Shown: positions 36,309 to 46,014 of the stretch, piece by piece | How positions within the stretch are numbered: position 1 is the stretch's first letter | Layout: each line of letters begins with the position of its first letter | Source: Flavobacteriaceae bacterium EG-1 | GTDB taxonomy: Bacteria; Bacteroidota; Bacteroidia; Flavobacteriales; Flavobacteriaceae | Length of the DNA stretch: 64,000 bases | Assembly (NCBI RefSeq): GCF_009649685.1 | Contig: NZ_WJPK01000003.1 | Span: 267,921-331,920 of the forward strand | Direction of reading: 5' to 3' | The notes under the pieces: model-generated | What the model was told of the DNA's origin: nothing | Seen by the model: the letters and a program-made list of their open reading frames with translations, nothing else | Databases searched by the model: none | Program-made: the position numbers and the translations under genes

Positions 36309-38816
36309 CTACTTCTTTGCTTTCGCTTTGGCTTTTGGTTTTGCTTTAGCTCTAGTTTTCTTTTTAGGCGCTTTTTTTTCTATTAATTCTTTAGCAGCGT
36401 CTAATGTAATTTTAGTAGCATCAACAGATTTAGCAATTTCTACTTTTATCTTACCCTTAATTATATTGTGACGACCCCATCGTGCTTTTTCAATACGAAT
36501 ACCCTCTTCTTCCCAGTTTTGTACAACTTTATCAATCTCCTTCTGCTTTTTAACTTCAATAAGCTCAATGATATCAGCCTCGGTTAAATTATCGAAATCA
36601 TATTTTTTATTAACGTTTATAAACATGCCATCCCATTTAATAAATGGCCCAAAACGACCTGTACCTTTGGTTACATCTTTATTTTCGTAATTATAAATAG
36701 GCGCATCAGCTTTTTCCTTTTCAATAATAAGTTCAATAGCTCTATCTAAATCAACATCAAAAGCACTTTCACCTTTTGCTAGTGACACGAATTTAGCTCC
36801 AAACTTAACATAAGGTCCAAAACGACCTACATTGGCTAGAACTTCTTCACCTTTATATTCACCTAATGTTCTAGGCAATTTAAAGAGCTCCATAGCTTCT
36901 TCAAATGTAATCGTGGCCAAAGAGTGTTCTGGTAATAGACTAGCAAATTGCGGTTTTTCTTCTTCTTCAGCAGTTCCTATTTGTACCATCGGACCAAAAC
37001 GACCCAATCGAACTGAAACTTGTCTACCAGTTTTTGGATCTGTACCCAATACCCTTTCCCCACTTGCTCGGTCGGCATTTTCTTCCACATCGAGAACGTT
37101 GGGATGAAAATCATTGTAAAAATCTTTAATTACTTTTTGCCAATCATCTGAACCCTCTGCAATCTCATCAAAATTTTCTTCTACACTTGCAGTAAAATTA
37201 TAATCAAGAATATTTGCAAAATGACTAACTAAGAAATCATTAACAATCATTCCAATGTCAGTCGGCACTAACTTACCTTTTTCGGAGCCAATAGTTTCGG
37301 TTAACTTTTTTTCTAGAATAGTATCATTTTCCAAAAGTAATTGTGCATAATCTCGTTCAACACCTTCAACGGTACCTTTTTCAACATACTTTCTATTTTG
37401 AATGGTAGAAATTGTCGGGGCGTATGTAGACGGTCTACCAATACCTAATTCTTCTAATTTTTTCACCAATGAAGCTTCGGTATAACGATATGGTGGTCTT
37501 GTAAATCGTTCGGTAGCGGTAATATAATTATTGATTAGTGCATCACCCACTTTCATAGCAGGTAACATTCCTTCTTGTTCTTCTGCTTGATCTTCATCAT
37601 CCAAGCCTTCCATATAAACCTTTAAGAAACCATCGAATTTTATCACTTCACCATTAGCTGAGAAATCATCAGAATGAGTACTTGCCTTTATTTTCACATT
37701 AGTACGTTCCAATTGCGCATCACTCATTTGGGAAGCAATTGTACGTTTCCAAATTAATTCATATAATTTTGCTTGATCACGTTCTAAAGAGGGCGACTGG
37801 TTTTTCATATCTGTAGGTCTAACGGCCTCATGCGCTTCTTGCGCACCTTTAGACTTGCCTTTAAAATTTCGAACCGTACTATAAGATTCCCCATAATTTT
37901 CTAAGATAGCATCTTTAGCTGCATTAATTGCTTCTGTGGATAGGTTAACACTATCCGTTCTCATGTATGTTATAAGACCTGCTTCATACAAACGTTGTGC
38001 AACCTGCATAGTTCTACCCACAGAAAAATATAATTTACGGGATGCTTCTTGTTGTAACGTAGAAGTTGTAAAGGGAGCCGAAGGTGATTTCTTAGCAGGT
38101 TTTTTATCAAGATTTCCTACTGAAAAATTAGCCCCTAAATTTTTATCTAAAAATCCTTGTGCTTCTTTTTTAGATTTAAAAGTTTTATTCAATTTCGCTT
38201 GAAAAACGCTTCCGCTTGCTGTTTTAAACACAGCTGCAATTTTAAAAGATGCTTCAGGTGTAAATCCTTCAATATCTCTTTCGCGTTCTACAATTAATCG
38301 AACTGCCACCGATTGCACACGACCAGCAGAAAGTCCTGGTTTTATTTTTTTCCAGAGTACTGGTGAGAGTTGGTATCCTACCAAGCGATCTAAAACGCGT
38401 CTTGCTTGTTGTGCATTAACAAGGTTATAATTAATATCTCTTGGATTCTCAATTGCTTTTTGAATAGCAGATTTAGTAATTGAATTAAAAACAATTCTTT
38501 TCGTCTTATTCTTATCTAGACCTAAAGTTTCACTTAAATGCCAAGATATTGCTTCTCCTTCGCGGTCTTCATCACTTGCAAGCCATATCGTTTCTGCTTT
38601 CTTAGCTAAATCTTTTAATTTTTTGACTAACGCTTTTTTATCGGTGTCAACTATATATTTAGGTTCAAAGTTGTTGTCAACATCTACCCCAAGTTCTTTA
38701 GAAGGAAGATCTGCGATATGTCCAAAACTAGACTCTACCTTAAAATCTTTTCCTAGAAACTTCTCTATAGTCTTTGCCTTTGCAGGTGACTCTACGATTA
38801 CTAAATTCTTAGCCAT
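36309..38816 (-). CDS. topA: DNA topoisomerase I
   Basis: 835 residues from the ATG at 38816 (MAKNLVIVESPAKAKTIEKF); the frame opens 11 codons earlier, but that stretch overlaps a promoter-like element. Type IA enzyme relaxing negative supercoils. Toprim domain with the ASDEDREGEAISWHL acidic triad (near residue 95), active-site Tyr284 in GLITYMRTDSVN, and the C-terminal repeats of the FGPYVKFG / GRFGPFIKWD kind in place of Zn fingers, as usual in Bacteroidota. The last 25 residues are a Lys/Ala-rich basic tail (RAKAKPKAKAKAKK), probably a DNA-binding extension and similar in style to the H1-like protein at 48053. Confidence 0.96.
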   Translation of the reverse strand: MAKNLVIVESPAKAKTIEKFLGKDFKVESSFGHIADLPSKELGVDVDNNFEPKYIVDTDKKALVKKLKDLAKKAETIWLASDEDREGEAISWHLSETLGLDKNKTKRIVFNSITKSAIQKAIENPRDINYNLVNAQQARRVLDRLVGYQLSPVLWKKIKPGLSAGRVQSVAVRLIVERERDIEGFTPEASFKIAAVFKTASGSVFQAKLNKTFKSKKEAQGFLDKNLGANFSVGNLDKKPAKKSPSAPFTTSTLQQEASRKLYFSVGRTMQVAQRLYEAGLITYMRTDSVNLSTEAINAAKDAILENYGESYSTVRNFKGKSKGAQEAHEAVRPTDMKNQSPSLERDQAKLYELIWKRTIASQMSDAQLERTNVKIKASTHSDDFSANGEVIKFDGFLKVYMEGLDDEDQAEEQEGMLPAMKVGDALINNYITATERFTRPPYRYTEASLVKKLEELGIGRPSTYAPTISTIQNRKYVEKGTVEGVERDYAQLLLENDTILEKKLTETIGSEKGKLVPTDIGMIVNDFLVSHFANILDYNFTASVEENFDEIAEGSDDWQKVIKDFYNDFHPNVLDVEENADRASGERVLGTDPKTGRQVSVRLGRFGPMVQIGTAEEEEKPQFASLLPEHSLATITFEEAMELFKLPRTLGEYKGEEVLANVGRFGPYVKFGAKFVSLAKGESAFDVDLDRAIELIIEKEKADAPIYNYENKDVTKGTGRFGPFIKWDGMFINVNKKYDFDNLTEADIIELIEVKKQKEIDKVVQNWEEEGIRIEKARWGRHNIIKGKIKVEIAKSVDATKITLDAAKELIEKKAPKKKTRAKAKPKAKAKAKK

Positions 38817-38835
38817 GTAATTAAATTTGAGGGCA

Positions 38836-38843
38836 CAAATGTA
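38836..38843 (-). promoter_or_regulatory. Putative -7 element of topA
   Basis: TACATTTG on the minus strand fits TAnnTTTG and lies 20 bp upstream of the chosen topA ATG. No clear -33 box. Confidence 0.4.
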
Positions 38844-38884
38844 TATCAAAAAATTTATATGAAGTCTTACCTTAATATATAATC

Positions 38885-38914
38885 AAAAAAAACACCCCTA
38901 AAATAGGAGTGTTT
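38885..38914 (-). terminator. Terminator after the LVIVD lipoprotein gene
   Basis: Arms AAACACCCCTA and TAGGAGTGTTT (one mismatch) with a 3-base loop and a T-run on the minus strand, 20 bp after the stop. Confidence 0.75.
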
Positions 38915-38933
38915 CAACATCTTTTTTAGTGAC

Positions 38934-40199
38934 CTATTTCAAATCTAACGTACTGATTAACTCAATATTGTTATCTAAATATTTGTATTGGTACAAGACC
39001 TGATCGCCTACCATCAATAGGTTTTCGTCTAATGGTATTACATCAAAAGTATTAATATCTGTAAAATGATTGAGTGAAACCAAATTTTCTACATCAGTTT
39101 TATCATAAACTTTTAACCCCGATTCACCATCACAAACAAAAAGTTTTTCATCTTTTATTCCAAGTCCATACGGGCTATCCATCGCATATGAAGTTTTTAA
39201 TTGAGGATTAGTAATATCTGAAATGTCGATTATGAAAAGTCCACTTTCAGTTGCACCACAATTATTCCCACCTCTTAATGTAACATAGGCATAATCGCCA
39301 TCTACTACTACAGGATCACAAGCTGTACCGTGTTCAAATTCTGAAACAAATACAGGTTTATCTGGCGATGAAATATCATAAATATACATGCCTCGCATAC
39401 TACCTAAGAATAAATTTTGATCTCTGTGAAAAATAGTCTCAATATCAAACCCGGCATAAACATCTTCTAAATCTAAAGGATTCTCTAAATCTGATATTTC
39501 AAAAATATTGATGTAATGACTATCAACTGCGTACAGAAAATCGTCAACAATTTTAAATCGTGCTAACGAACCACCTTGTCCTGTATCCCCCCCAGAATCT
39601 GATGTACTTGCCGTTTCCAATAATACATCACCACCTCGGTATAAGTATTTATCTGCATATTCTTCTTCGGTCATAAATACCGATTCGGTTTTCCAACCAA
39701 TTTGCACATCATTAGCACCCGCATTTCCTTCCCAATCAAAAATATCAGCTTCTACTGGCCACGCTACGTATTGTTGTAACACATTTTCTAATCTTTTTAC
39801 TTCTGTAATTGCATTGATATCAGAAATATCAAGTACAATTAAATCCATAATACTATCGGCATACAAATAATCGTCTTTAATAGAGATATCAACGTTACCA
39901 GCAATTTTTATAAAGGTGATTTTCTTTGGAGCAGCAGGGTCAGAATTATCAATTACATGAACTCCTTGATATTTATCATTAACAAAAATGTAGTTCTTAT
40001 AAGCATATATTTTACCCGATTCATCAATAGCTTGTGGCGGTAATATGGTTACGCTATTTCTAAAATCTTCTTGACTCATCATCAAGGGTGTAGCAACAAT
40101 ATATTCAATATCTTCACCAGAGCTCGAACCGTCGTCTTCATTACAAGACATAAATGCTAAACCAATGGCGAATAGCATCAAGAAATACACTTTTTTCAT
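38934..40199 (-). CDS. LVIVD-repeat lipoprotein (beta-propeller-like)
   Basis: 421 residues from the ATG at 40199, which gives a compact lipoprotein signal peptide ending in FMSC (Cys19 then NEDDG); an ATG three codons upstream is possible. The body is made of repeats of the type GxHVIDNSDPAAPKKITFI, LIVLDISDINAITEVKRLEN, INIFEISDLENPLDLEDVYA and GLFIIDISDITNPQLKTSYA, each about 45 residues, characteristic of LVIVD repeats that fold as a propeller. Surface- or periplasm-exposed; function unknown. It is transcribed alone. Confidence 0.88.
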   Translation of the reverse strand: MKKVYFLMLFAIGLAFMSCNEDDGSSSGEDIEYIVATPLMMSQEDFRNSVTILPPQAIDESGKIYAYKNYIFVNDKYQGVHVIDNSDPAAPKKITFIKIAGNVDISIKDDYLYADSIMDLIVLDISDINAITEVKRLENVLQQYVAWPVEADIFDWEGNAGANDVQIGWKTESVFMTEEEYADKYLYRGGDVLLETASTSDSGGDTGQGGSLARFKIVDDFLYAVDSHYINIFEISDLENPLDLEDVYAGFDIETIFHRDQNLFLGSMRGMYIYDISSPDKPVFVSEFEHGTACDPVVVDGDYAYVTLRGGNNCGATESGLFIIDISDITNPQLKTSYAMDSPYGLGIKDEKLFVCDGESGLKVYDKTDVENLVSLNHFTDINTFDVIPLDENLLMVGDQVLYQYKYLDNNIELISTLDLK

Positions 40200-40286
40200 A
40201 ACTTTCATTTTTTGTAGGGTTGTGCTATTTAGATGGCTAGCCCTGCAAAAGGTTGCGTTCTTTATCGACCAACGGTAAGAAATCGA

Positions 40287-41015
40287 TTATTCCTCAATGG
40301 GAAAACCAACACCATCTTTATACATAAAATACACGGGTATTTTCGATAGCATAGCGGTAAACAATACACCTATAAAACATAAAAACATTCCTAATTGAGC
40401 TATAAAACCCATAACGAAAATCAGTCCGAATATTACAATCCAATTTTTATTCCCAAGTTTAAAACTTGCCTTAATCATTTCCATGGGAGTGAGTTCTTCA
40501 TTAAAAGCCATAAAAGCAGGCACTAATGATATAGGCACCATCATATATACAAGTCCCACACCACAAGCTATCATACCTAATAGCGACAATCCGAACACAA
40601 GCAATGAAAGCATAAATAACTTTCCTAGATTTTTCCCTTTCAGAAAATAGAAATAATCATCCTTCGCCATTTCATTTAAATCTTTATGCTTGCAAATTCG
40701 TAGAAAAGCAGCATTTAAAGAAAGACCTATCATCATAAAAACGACCATAAAAATGGGCATAACTACAAACATTACTAACATTAAAACAGGTGGCAAGGCA
40801 CCAGATTCTAGAGCCTCCGGGTCTGATATACCCATAGCAATCATGGGAGCATACATTGCTAAATAGAAAGGCAACATACAAACAATGGTTAGTAATAAAG
40901 TAACAAAACCTTGTACCCATACCAGTTTAAACAAATCGAAAGATCTAGAGAAAATAGTACCAAAATCAAGATTTATATTTTCATCAATTTTATGTAAAAT
41001 GGTTTCAAAATTCAT
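40287..41015 (-). CDS. Polytopic membrane protein of unknown function
   Basis: 242 residues, about five or six hydrophobic segments (near 33-57, 75-102, 132-155, 158-170, 190-215). It begins MNFETILHKIDENINLDFGT and has an amphipathic entry typical of the proteins often annotated as beta-carotene monooxygenase in Flavobacteria, an annotation I do not trust; the layout looks more like DUF975-type glycerophosphoryl/membrane proteins. No catalytic motif is visible. It stands alone and is read divergently from miaB. Confidence 0.7.
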   Translation of the reverse strand: MNFETILHKIDENINLDFGTIFSRSFDLFKLVWVQGFVTLLLTIVCMLPFYLAMYAPMIAMGISDPEALESGALPPVLMLVMFVVMPIFMVVFMMIGLSLNAAFLRICKHKDLNEMAKDDYFYFLKGKNLGKLFMLSLLVFGLSLLGMIACGVGLVYMMVPISLVPAFMAFNEELTPMEMIKASFKLGNKNWIVIFGLIFVMGFIAQLGMFLCFIGVLFTAMLSKIPVYFMYKDGVGFPIEE

Positions 41016-41098
41016 ATGATTACTTTTTGTATCAAATTAGCAATTAATTATCTAGAAACGAGGGCATCCTTAAAATAGTGCTAAAAAACCCTGTCATA

Positions 41099-41130
41099 TT
41101 GTCACGTTTTTGAATATAGTATTATCTTTG
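41099..41130 (+). promoter_or_regulatory. Promoter of the miaB-secG cluster
   Basis: TTG (41099-41101), 21 bp, then TATCTTTG (41123-41130): a good match to TTTG-N19-21-TAnnTTTG. It ends 34 bp before the miaB ATG. Confidence 0.6.
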
Positions 41131-41164
41131 CAGACCCTATTTTCGGGTATGCATATTTTTATAG

Positions 41165-42610
41165 ATGGAGAAAATTATAGACGAATCGGTGCAAGGAACT
41201 ACCTTGGCCATAGAAAATAAGAGTGCTAACGGACGAAAGCTCTACATAGAGAGTTATGGTTGTGCTATGAATTTTTCTGATAGTGAAATCGTTGCATCCA
41301 TTTTATCAAAAGAAGGATTCAATACTACCGATATTTTAGAAGATGCCGATTTAGTATTAGTAAATACCTGTTCAATTCGTGAAAAGGCTGAATTGACTGT
41401 TCGTAAACGACTAGAAAAATTCAATGCGATTAAAAAATCGAGACCACATATGAAAGTGGGCGTTTTAGGTTGCATGGCTGAGCGTTTAAAAAATAAATTT
41501 CTTGAAGAAGAAAAGATAGTAGATATGGTTGTAGGCCCGGATGCTTATAAAGACCTACCAAACTTAATTCAAGAAATCGATGAAGGTCGGGATGCCGTAA
41601 ATGTTATTCTTTCAAAAGAAGAAACCTATGGCGATGTTGCTCCCGTACGTTTAAACACAAATGGGGTGAATGCTTTTGTTTCAATAACCAGAGGTTGCGA
41701 TAACATGTGCACATTTTGCGTAGTACCTTTTACCAGAGGTCGCGAACGCAGTAGGGACCCACAATCAATTTTAGAAGAAATAAATGATTTAGCCGAAAGA
41801 GGATATAAAGAAATTACACTTCTAGGTCAGAATGTTGATAGTTATTTGTGGTATGGCGGCGGATTGAAAAAAGATTTTGTCAATGCATCGGAAATGCAGA
41901 AAGCTACGGCGGTAGATTTTTCTAAACTACTAGAAATGTCGGCACTTGCACAACCAAAAATGCGCATTCGATTTTCAACATCTAATCCGCAAGATATGAC
42001 CTTAGATGTTATACGTACCATGGCAAAATATGAGAACATTTGTAATTACATTCATTTGCCGGTACAAAGTGGAAGCAATCGAATTTTAAAAGAAATGAAC
42101 CGGTTACATACGCGAGAAGAATATTTTGAATTGATTGATAATATTCGAAAAATAATTCCGAATTGTTCCATTTCTCAAGATATGATTACAGGTTTCCCAA
42201 CGGAGACCGAAGAAGACCATAAAGACACTTTATCTTTAATGGAGTATGTAAAATATGATTTTGGTTATATGTATGCATATTCCGAAAGACCAGGAACAGC
42301 AGCTGCTAGAAAATTAGAAGACGATGTACCTTTAGCAGTTAAAAAAAGAAGATTAGCAGAGGTAATTGCCGTACAGCGCGAACATTGCAAACTGCGCACT
42401 TCAGAGCATTTAGGTAAAACTCAAGAAATACTTATCGAAGGAACTTCAAAAAAGAATGAGAACCATTGGATGGGTAGAAACGAGCACAACACGGTAGCTG
42501 TTTTTCCAAAAGAAAATTACAAAATTGGAGATTTTGTAAATGTAAAAATGGAGGAATGTACTTCCGCCACTTTAATAGGAAAAGCAGTAGGATTAAGCCA
42601 TAACAATTAA
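41165..42610 (+). CDS. miaB: tRNA-2-methylthio-N6-dimethylallyladenosine synthase
   Basis: 481 residues. Radical SAM methylthiotransferase that modifies A37 of tRNAs reading UNN codons. N-terminal domain: three Cys for the auxiliary cluster in YGCAMN, NTCSIRE and LGCMAE. Radical SAM motif [10 protein letters not shown] (near residue 177) for the second 4Fe-4S cluster, then the family block GRERSRDP. C-terminal TRAM domain. The N-terminal extension of about 25 residues is common in Bacteroidota. First gene of a cluster read in one direction through secG. Confidence 0.96.
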   Translation: MEKIIDESVQGTTLAIENKSANGRKLYIESYGCAMNFSDSEIVASILSKEGFNTTDILEDADLVLVNTCSIREKAELTVRKRLEKFNAIKKSRPHMKVGVLGCMAERLKNKFLEEEKIVDMVVGPDAYKDLPNLIQEIDEGRDAVNVILSKEETYGDVAPVRLNTNGVNAFVSITRGCDNMCTFCVVPFTRGRERSRDPQSILEEINDLAERGYKEITLLGQNVDSYLWYGGGLKKDFVNASEMQKATAVDFSKLLEMSALAQPKMRIRFSTSNPQDMTLDVIRTMAKYENICNYIHLPVQSGSNRILKEMNRLHTREEYFELIDNIRKIIPNCSISQDMITGFPTETEEDHKDTLSLMEYVKYDFGYMYAYSERPGTAAARKLEDDVPLAVKKRRLAEVIAVQREHCKLRTSEHLGKTQEILIEGTSKKNENHWMGRNEHNTVAVFPKENYKIGDFVNVKMEECTSATLIGKAVGLSHNN

Positions 42611-42671
42611 TAACGCTTGAGATTTCTACATCATTTAATTGAAGGCTTTGTTCCAAAATAGAAACTAATTA

Positions 42672-43949
42672 ATGGATAATATACAAGCTATAAAACAACG
42701 TTTTGAAATCATCGGTAATGATGAAAAATTAAATCGTGCGTTACAAAAAGCAATTCAGGTAGCACCTACAGATATATCTGTTTTAGTAACAGGTGAAAGT
42801 GGTGTTGGTAAAGAATCTATACCAAAAATAATACATTCCCTTTCGCATCGTAAGCATGCAAAATACATTGCGGTTAACTGTGGTGCCATACCAGAAGGCA
42901 CTATAGACAGTGAACTTTTCGGTCATGAAAAAGGTGCTTTTACCGGAGCAACACAAACTCGTAGTGGTTATTTTGAGGTTGCCGATGGGGGAACTATTTT
43001 TTTAGATGAAGTAGGCGAACTCCCATTAACAACACAAGTTCGTTTATTGCGTGTTTTAGAAAATGGTGAGTTTTTAAAAGTAGGTTCTTCACAGGTACAA
43101 AAAACAGATGTGCGCATAGTTGCTGCAACCAATGTAAACATGTTTGAGGCGATAAAAAAAGAAAAATTTCGTGAAGATTTGTACTATCGTCTAAGTACTG
43201 TTGAAATTGCAATTCCGCCATTACGAGATCGAAAAGACGATATACATTTATTGTTTCGCAAGTTTGCATCCGATTTCGGCAAGAAATATAAAATGCCAAC
43301 CATTCGATTAGAAGAGGAAGCTATTCAATTGTTATTAAAATACAGATGGCCAGGAAACATTCGTCAATTACGAAATATTGCGGAACAGATTTCGGTTTTA
43401 GAAGAAGGTAGAAGTATTTCTTTAGCTACGCTAAATAGTTACTTACCAAGTTCTAGCAGCACTAATTTACCAGCAGTAATCGGACAAGACAAAAAAGATA
43501 GCGATTTCAGTAATGAACGTGAGATTTTGTATAAAGTGCTTTTTGATATGAAAGGCGACTTAAATGATTTAAAAAAATTAACCCTTTCATTATTAAAAAA
43601 TAACGATACCGAAAAAGTTCAAGAAGAAAACGAATCGTTAATAAATAAAATTTACGGTAATAACGAAAAGGATGTTGAAGATATTCAAGAAGACATATCG
43701 TCTTTAGAAGTATTGCATTTACCGCAACCTGTTGAGGAACCAACTTTTATTCAACACCAGCCGCAAGACGACCGATATCATTTTGCAGAAGAAATTGAAG
43801 AAGAGGAAACCTTATCTTTACAAGACAAAGAAATTGAACTAATTAAAAAATCGCTAGAACGTAACCGCGGAAAGCGAAAAGCAGCTGCAGCTGAATTAGG
43901 AATATCTGAGCGAACGCTATACAGAAAAATCAAACAATACGATTTATAA
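42672..43949 (+). CDS. Sigma-54-dependent transcriptional activator
   Basis: 425 residues. AAA+ ATPase central domain from residue about 12 to 250: Walker A VTGESGVGKESIP, the sigma-54 contact loop GAFTGA (in ELFGHEKGAFTGATQTRSGY), Walker B ADGGTIFLDEVGELP and the arginine finger region. A variable acidic linker (about 270-380) leads to a Fis-type helix-turn-helix, KRKAAAAELGISERTLYRKI. It lacks an N-terminal receiver or sensor domain, so control must come from elsewhere. The neighbours are lptE, secG and, 2 kb downstream, a sigma-54-like promoter in front of groES; this activator is the first candidate to act there, which is inference. 61 bp after miaB. Confidence 0.93.
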   Translation: MDNIQAIKQRFEIIGNDEKLNRALQKAIQVAPTDISVLVTGESGVGKESIPKIIHSLSHRKHAKYIAVNCGAIPEGTIDSELFGHEKGAFTGATQTRSGYFEVADGGTIFLDEVGELPLTTQVRLLRVLENGEFLKVGSSQVQKTDVRIVAATNVNMFEAIKKEKFREDLYYRLSTVEIAIPPLRDRKDDIHLLFRKFASDFGKKYKMPTIRLEEEAIQLLLKYRWPGNIRQLRNIAEQISVLEEGRSISLATLNSYLPSSSSTNLPAVIGQDKKDSDFSNEREILYKVLFDMKGDLNDLKKLTLSLLKNNDTEKVQEENESLINKIYGNNEKDVEDIQEDISSLEVLHLPQPVEEPTFIQHQPQDDRYHFAEEIEEEETLSLQDKEIELIKKSLERNRGKRKAAAAELGISERTLYRKIKQYDL

Positions 43950-43982
43950 AATAGATAGTATTGAGAAGGAAATAATTAAAAT

Positions 43983-44525
43983 TTGAAAACAGAGATTGTG
44001 AATTTAAAACGAGCTTTCGGCATACTAACACTACTTATAAGTGCATCTTTCTTAAGTGGTTGTGGCATTTACAATTTTACAGGTGGTAACATTGGTACTG
44101 CCGAGACTTTTCAAATTCCAAATTTTCAGAATTTTGCTACTCAAAATCCGGGTTCAACTTTTGAACCAGGTTTGGCCAGAGATTTCACATTGGCCTTACA
44201 AGACCGTATTTTAAATCAAACAAGTCTAGATTTAACAAATTCAGGAGACGCAGATTTATTATATGAAGGGGAAATAATGGAATATCGTGTTTCTCCTATG
44301 ACAGCTACAGCAGATCAGACAGCTGCACAACAACGTTTATCAATGGCAGTAAAAGTCCGGTTTTACAATAGAACAAAAGAAGACGCCGATTGGGATCAAC
44401 GTTTTTCTTTCTTCTATGATTTTCCGGCAACATCAAACCTACCATCTGTAAAAGATGAAGCCTTAGAAGTAATTTTTGAACGTATAACACAAGATATTTT
44501 TAACGCCTCACTAGCAGATTGGTAA
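43983..44525 (+). CDS. lptE: LptE-like LPS assembly lipoprotein
   Basis: 180 residues. Lipoprotein signal ending in FLSGC (Cys27), then IYNFTGGNIGTAETFQIPNF, the typical start of the flavobacterial LptE family, and the helix/strand pattern of the LptE fold. With LptD it would insert lipopolysaccharide in the outer membrane. No ATG is available at the start: the candidates are TTG at 43983 (used here) and GTG at 43998; both keep the signal peptide. Lies 33 bp after the sigma-54 activator gene and 31 bp before the next gene, so part of one transcript. Confidence 0.85.
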   Translation: MKTEIVNLKRAFGILTLLISASFLSGCGIYNFTGGNIGTAETFQIPNFQNFATQNPGSTFEPGLARDFTLALQDRILNQTSLDLTNSGDADLLYEGEIMEYRVSPMTATADQTAAQQRLSMAVKVRFYNRTKEDADWDQRFSFFYDFPATSNLPSVKDEALEVIFERITQDIFNASLADW

Positions 44526-44556
44526 TATAGAACAAATAGTCATTTGCAACTGAAAC

Positions 44557-45450
44557 ATGAACGTACAAGATTTTTCATATCTACTACAGCATCCAGGACA
44601 GGCGATTTCACCCGAATCGACTAAAGAATTAGAAGAAGTACTTTCAAGCTATCCATATTTTCAAGCAGCACATGCTTTACATTTAAAAGGTTTAAAAAAT
44701 AATAACAGTTACAAATACAACGATGCCTTAAAGGTTACCGCGGCGCATACTGCTGATCGAGATATTCTGTTCGATTTTATCACCTCTAAAGATTTTATTC
44801 AGAACAGCATTGCCGATACTATTTCTGGTAGAACTACGCCACTTGTTGAAACCGATGTAATTGAGGAAGAAATTATTCCGGAAAAAACCGTAGTTAAGAA
44901 TATTATTGAACCATCTGAAGATGCGCCATTACCGCGCAACCTAAAAGATGCCAATGCCATTTTAGATCCCAAAATCTTCGAATCAAAAATAGAAGCAGAA
45001 AAAAAATTACAAATAGGTGCACCACTCAAGTTTACCAAAAAAGAACGACATTCTTTTTCAGAGTGGTTGCAGGTAACCACTTTAAAAGCTATCGACACTA
45101 CCAAAACTAAACCAAATACTATAGAGGATGCTAAAATTGAGAACATTGAGTTTCCTATTGATGAGACTTCTATAAAAAGTAAGAAGTACGATTTAATAGA
45201 TAAATTCTTAGAAGACAAACCTAAAATAAAGCCATCCGATAATGTAAAACCAGTAAATATTCAAGAATCTGTTCAAATCGATAAAAACGAGCTAATGACG
45301 GAGACTTTGGCGCGCGTATATTTAGAACAAAAAAAGTACAAGAACGCCATACAGGCATACAAAATATTAAGTTTGAAATATCCGGAAAAAAGTGGTTTCT
45401 TTGCAGACCGAATTCGGGCAATAAAGAAATTGCAACAAGAAAATAAGTAG
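44557..45450 (+). CDS. TPR-like protein of the lptE-secG cluster
   Basis: 297 residues, no signal peptide. N-terminal block FSYLLQHPGQAISPESTKEL with YPYFQAAHALHLKGLK forms helical hairpins. A Lys/Glu-rich, probably disordered middle follows, with a pair of helices at the C-terminus that read as one tetratricopeptide unit, LARVYLEQKKYKNAIQAYKI then YPEKSGFFADRI. Function unknown; in Flavobacteriaceae this protein is regularly encoded between lptE and secG, as I recall. Ends 5 bp before secG. Confidence 0.8.
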   Translation: MNVQDFSYLLQHPGQAISPESTKELEEVLSSYPYFQAAHALHLKGLKNNNSYKYNDALKVTAAHTADRDILFDFITSKDFIQNSIADTISGRTTPLVETDVIEEEIIPEKTVVKNIIEPSEDAPLPRNLKDANAILDPKIFESKIEAEKKLQIGAPLKFTKKERHSFSEWLQVTTLKAIDTTKTKPNTIEDAKIENIEFPIDETSIKSKKYDLIDKFLEDKPKIKPSDNVKPVNIQESVQIDKNELMTETLARVYLEQKKYKNAIQAYKILSLKYPEKSGFFADRIRAIKKLQQENK

Positions 45451-45455
45451 TAAAA

Positions 45456-45833
45456 ATGGGTACTTTTAATATATTTTTGATTCTTATCATCATCGTATGT
45501 TTCCTGTTAGTTTTGGTAATTATGGTACAAAACCCTAAAGGAGGTGGATTATCTTCATCTTTTGGTGGTGGAGGCAGCCAAGTAGTAGGTGGTGTGAAGA
45601 AAACGGGCGACTTTTTAGATAAGAGTACGTGGACACTTGCAATTCTTCTAATTGTTTTAATTCTTGCTTCAAATGTTGCATTAAAAGGCGATTTTGGAAC
45701 AACAGATTCTAAATTATTGGATGGTGACGATATCGAAACAACAATTCCAGAAACTATTCCAGAGTCAATTCCAGAATCTGCACCGGTAACTGCACCTGCA
45801 ACAGAAGGTACAGATCCTACTGACAGCTTATAA
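45456..45833 (+). CDS. secG: Preprotein translocase subunit SecG
   Basis: 125 residues. Two membrane helices (about 5-25 and 60-78) joined by the hallmark segment MVQNPKGGGLSSSFGGGG. It is the accessory subunit of the SecYEG channel in the inner membrane. The C-terminal tail is longer than in E. coli and Pro/Thr/Glu-rich (repeats like IPETIPESIPESAP), as in other Bacteroidota. Last gene of the miaB cluster before a strong terminator. Confidence 0.95.
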   Translation: MGTFNIFLILIIIVCFLLVLVIMVQNPKGGGLSSSFGGGGSQVVGGVKKTGDFLDKSTWTLAILLIVLILASNVALKGDFGTTDSKLLDGDDIETTIPETIPESIPESAPVTAPATEGTDPTDSL

Positions 45834-45895
45834 ATCGGAAAACACAAAGGGCTTCTAAGCCTTTAAGAACTTCCGTTTCATAGATACATGACAAG

Positions 45896-45928
45896 AAAAT
45901 GCCAGCTTAATGACAAGCTGGCATTTTT
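45896..45928 (+). terminator. Rho-independent terminator after secG
   Basis: Perfect arms AAAATGCCAGCTT and AAGCTGGCATTTT with a 6-base loop and a following T, 62 bp after the secG stop. A weaker hairpin (AAAGGGCTT / AAGCCTTT) precedes it near 45847. Confidence 0.85.
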
Positions 45929-45956
45929 GATTTACAATATGTCAGTTTTTAAGCAG

Positions 45957-45972
45957 TGGCACAATTTCTGCC
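45957..45972 (+). promoter_or_regulatory. Sigma-54-type (-24/-12) promoter in front of groES
   Basis: TGGCAC, then five bases and CTGCC: GG at -24 and GC at -12 are at the canonical distance (compare TGGCACG-N4-TTGC). It sits between the secG terminator and groES, 42 bp before the ATG, so a start site near 45984 would give a leader of about 30 nt. No CIRCE element is present. Confidence 0.55.
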
Positions 45973-46014
45973 TATTATAGCCAGAACCTAAAAATTTATT
46001 AAAAACTAGAAAAT

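Noticed and set aside
45929-46014. CIRCE (HrcA) operator in front of groES
   Set aside because: TTAGCACTC-N9-GAGTGCTAA is not present in the leader.
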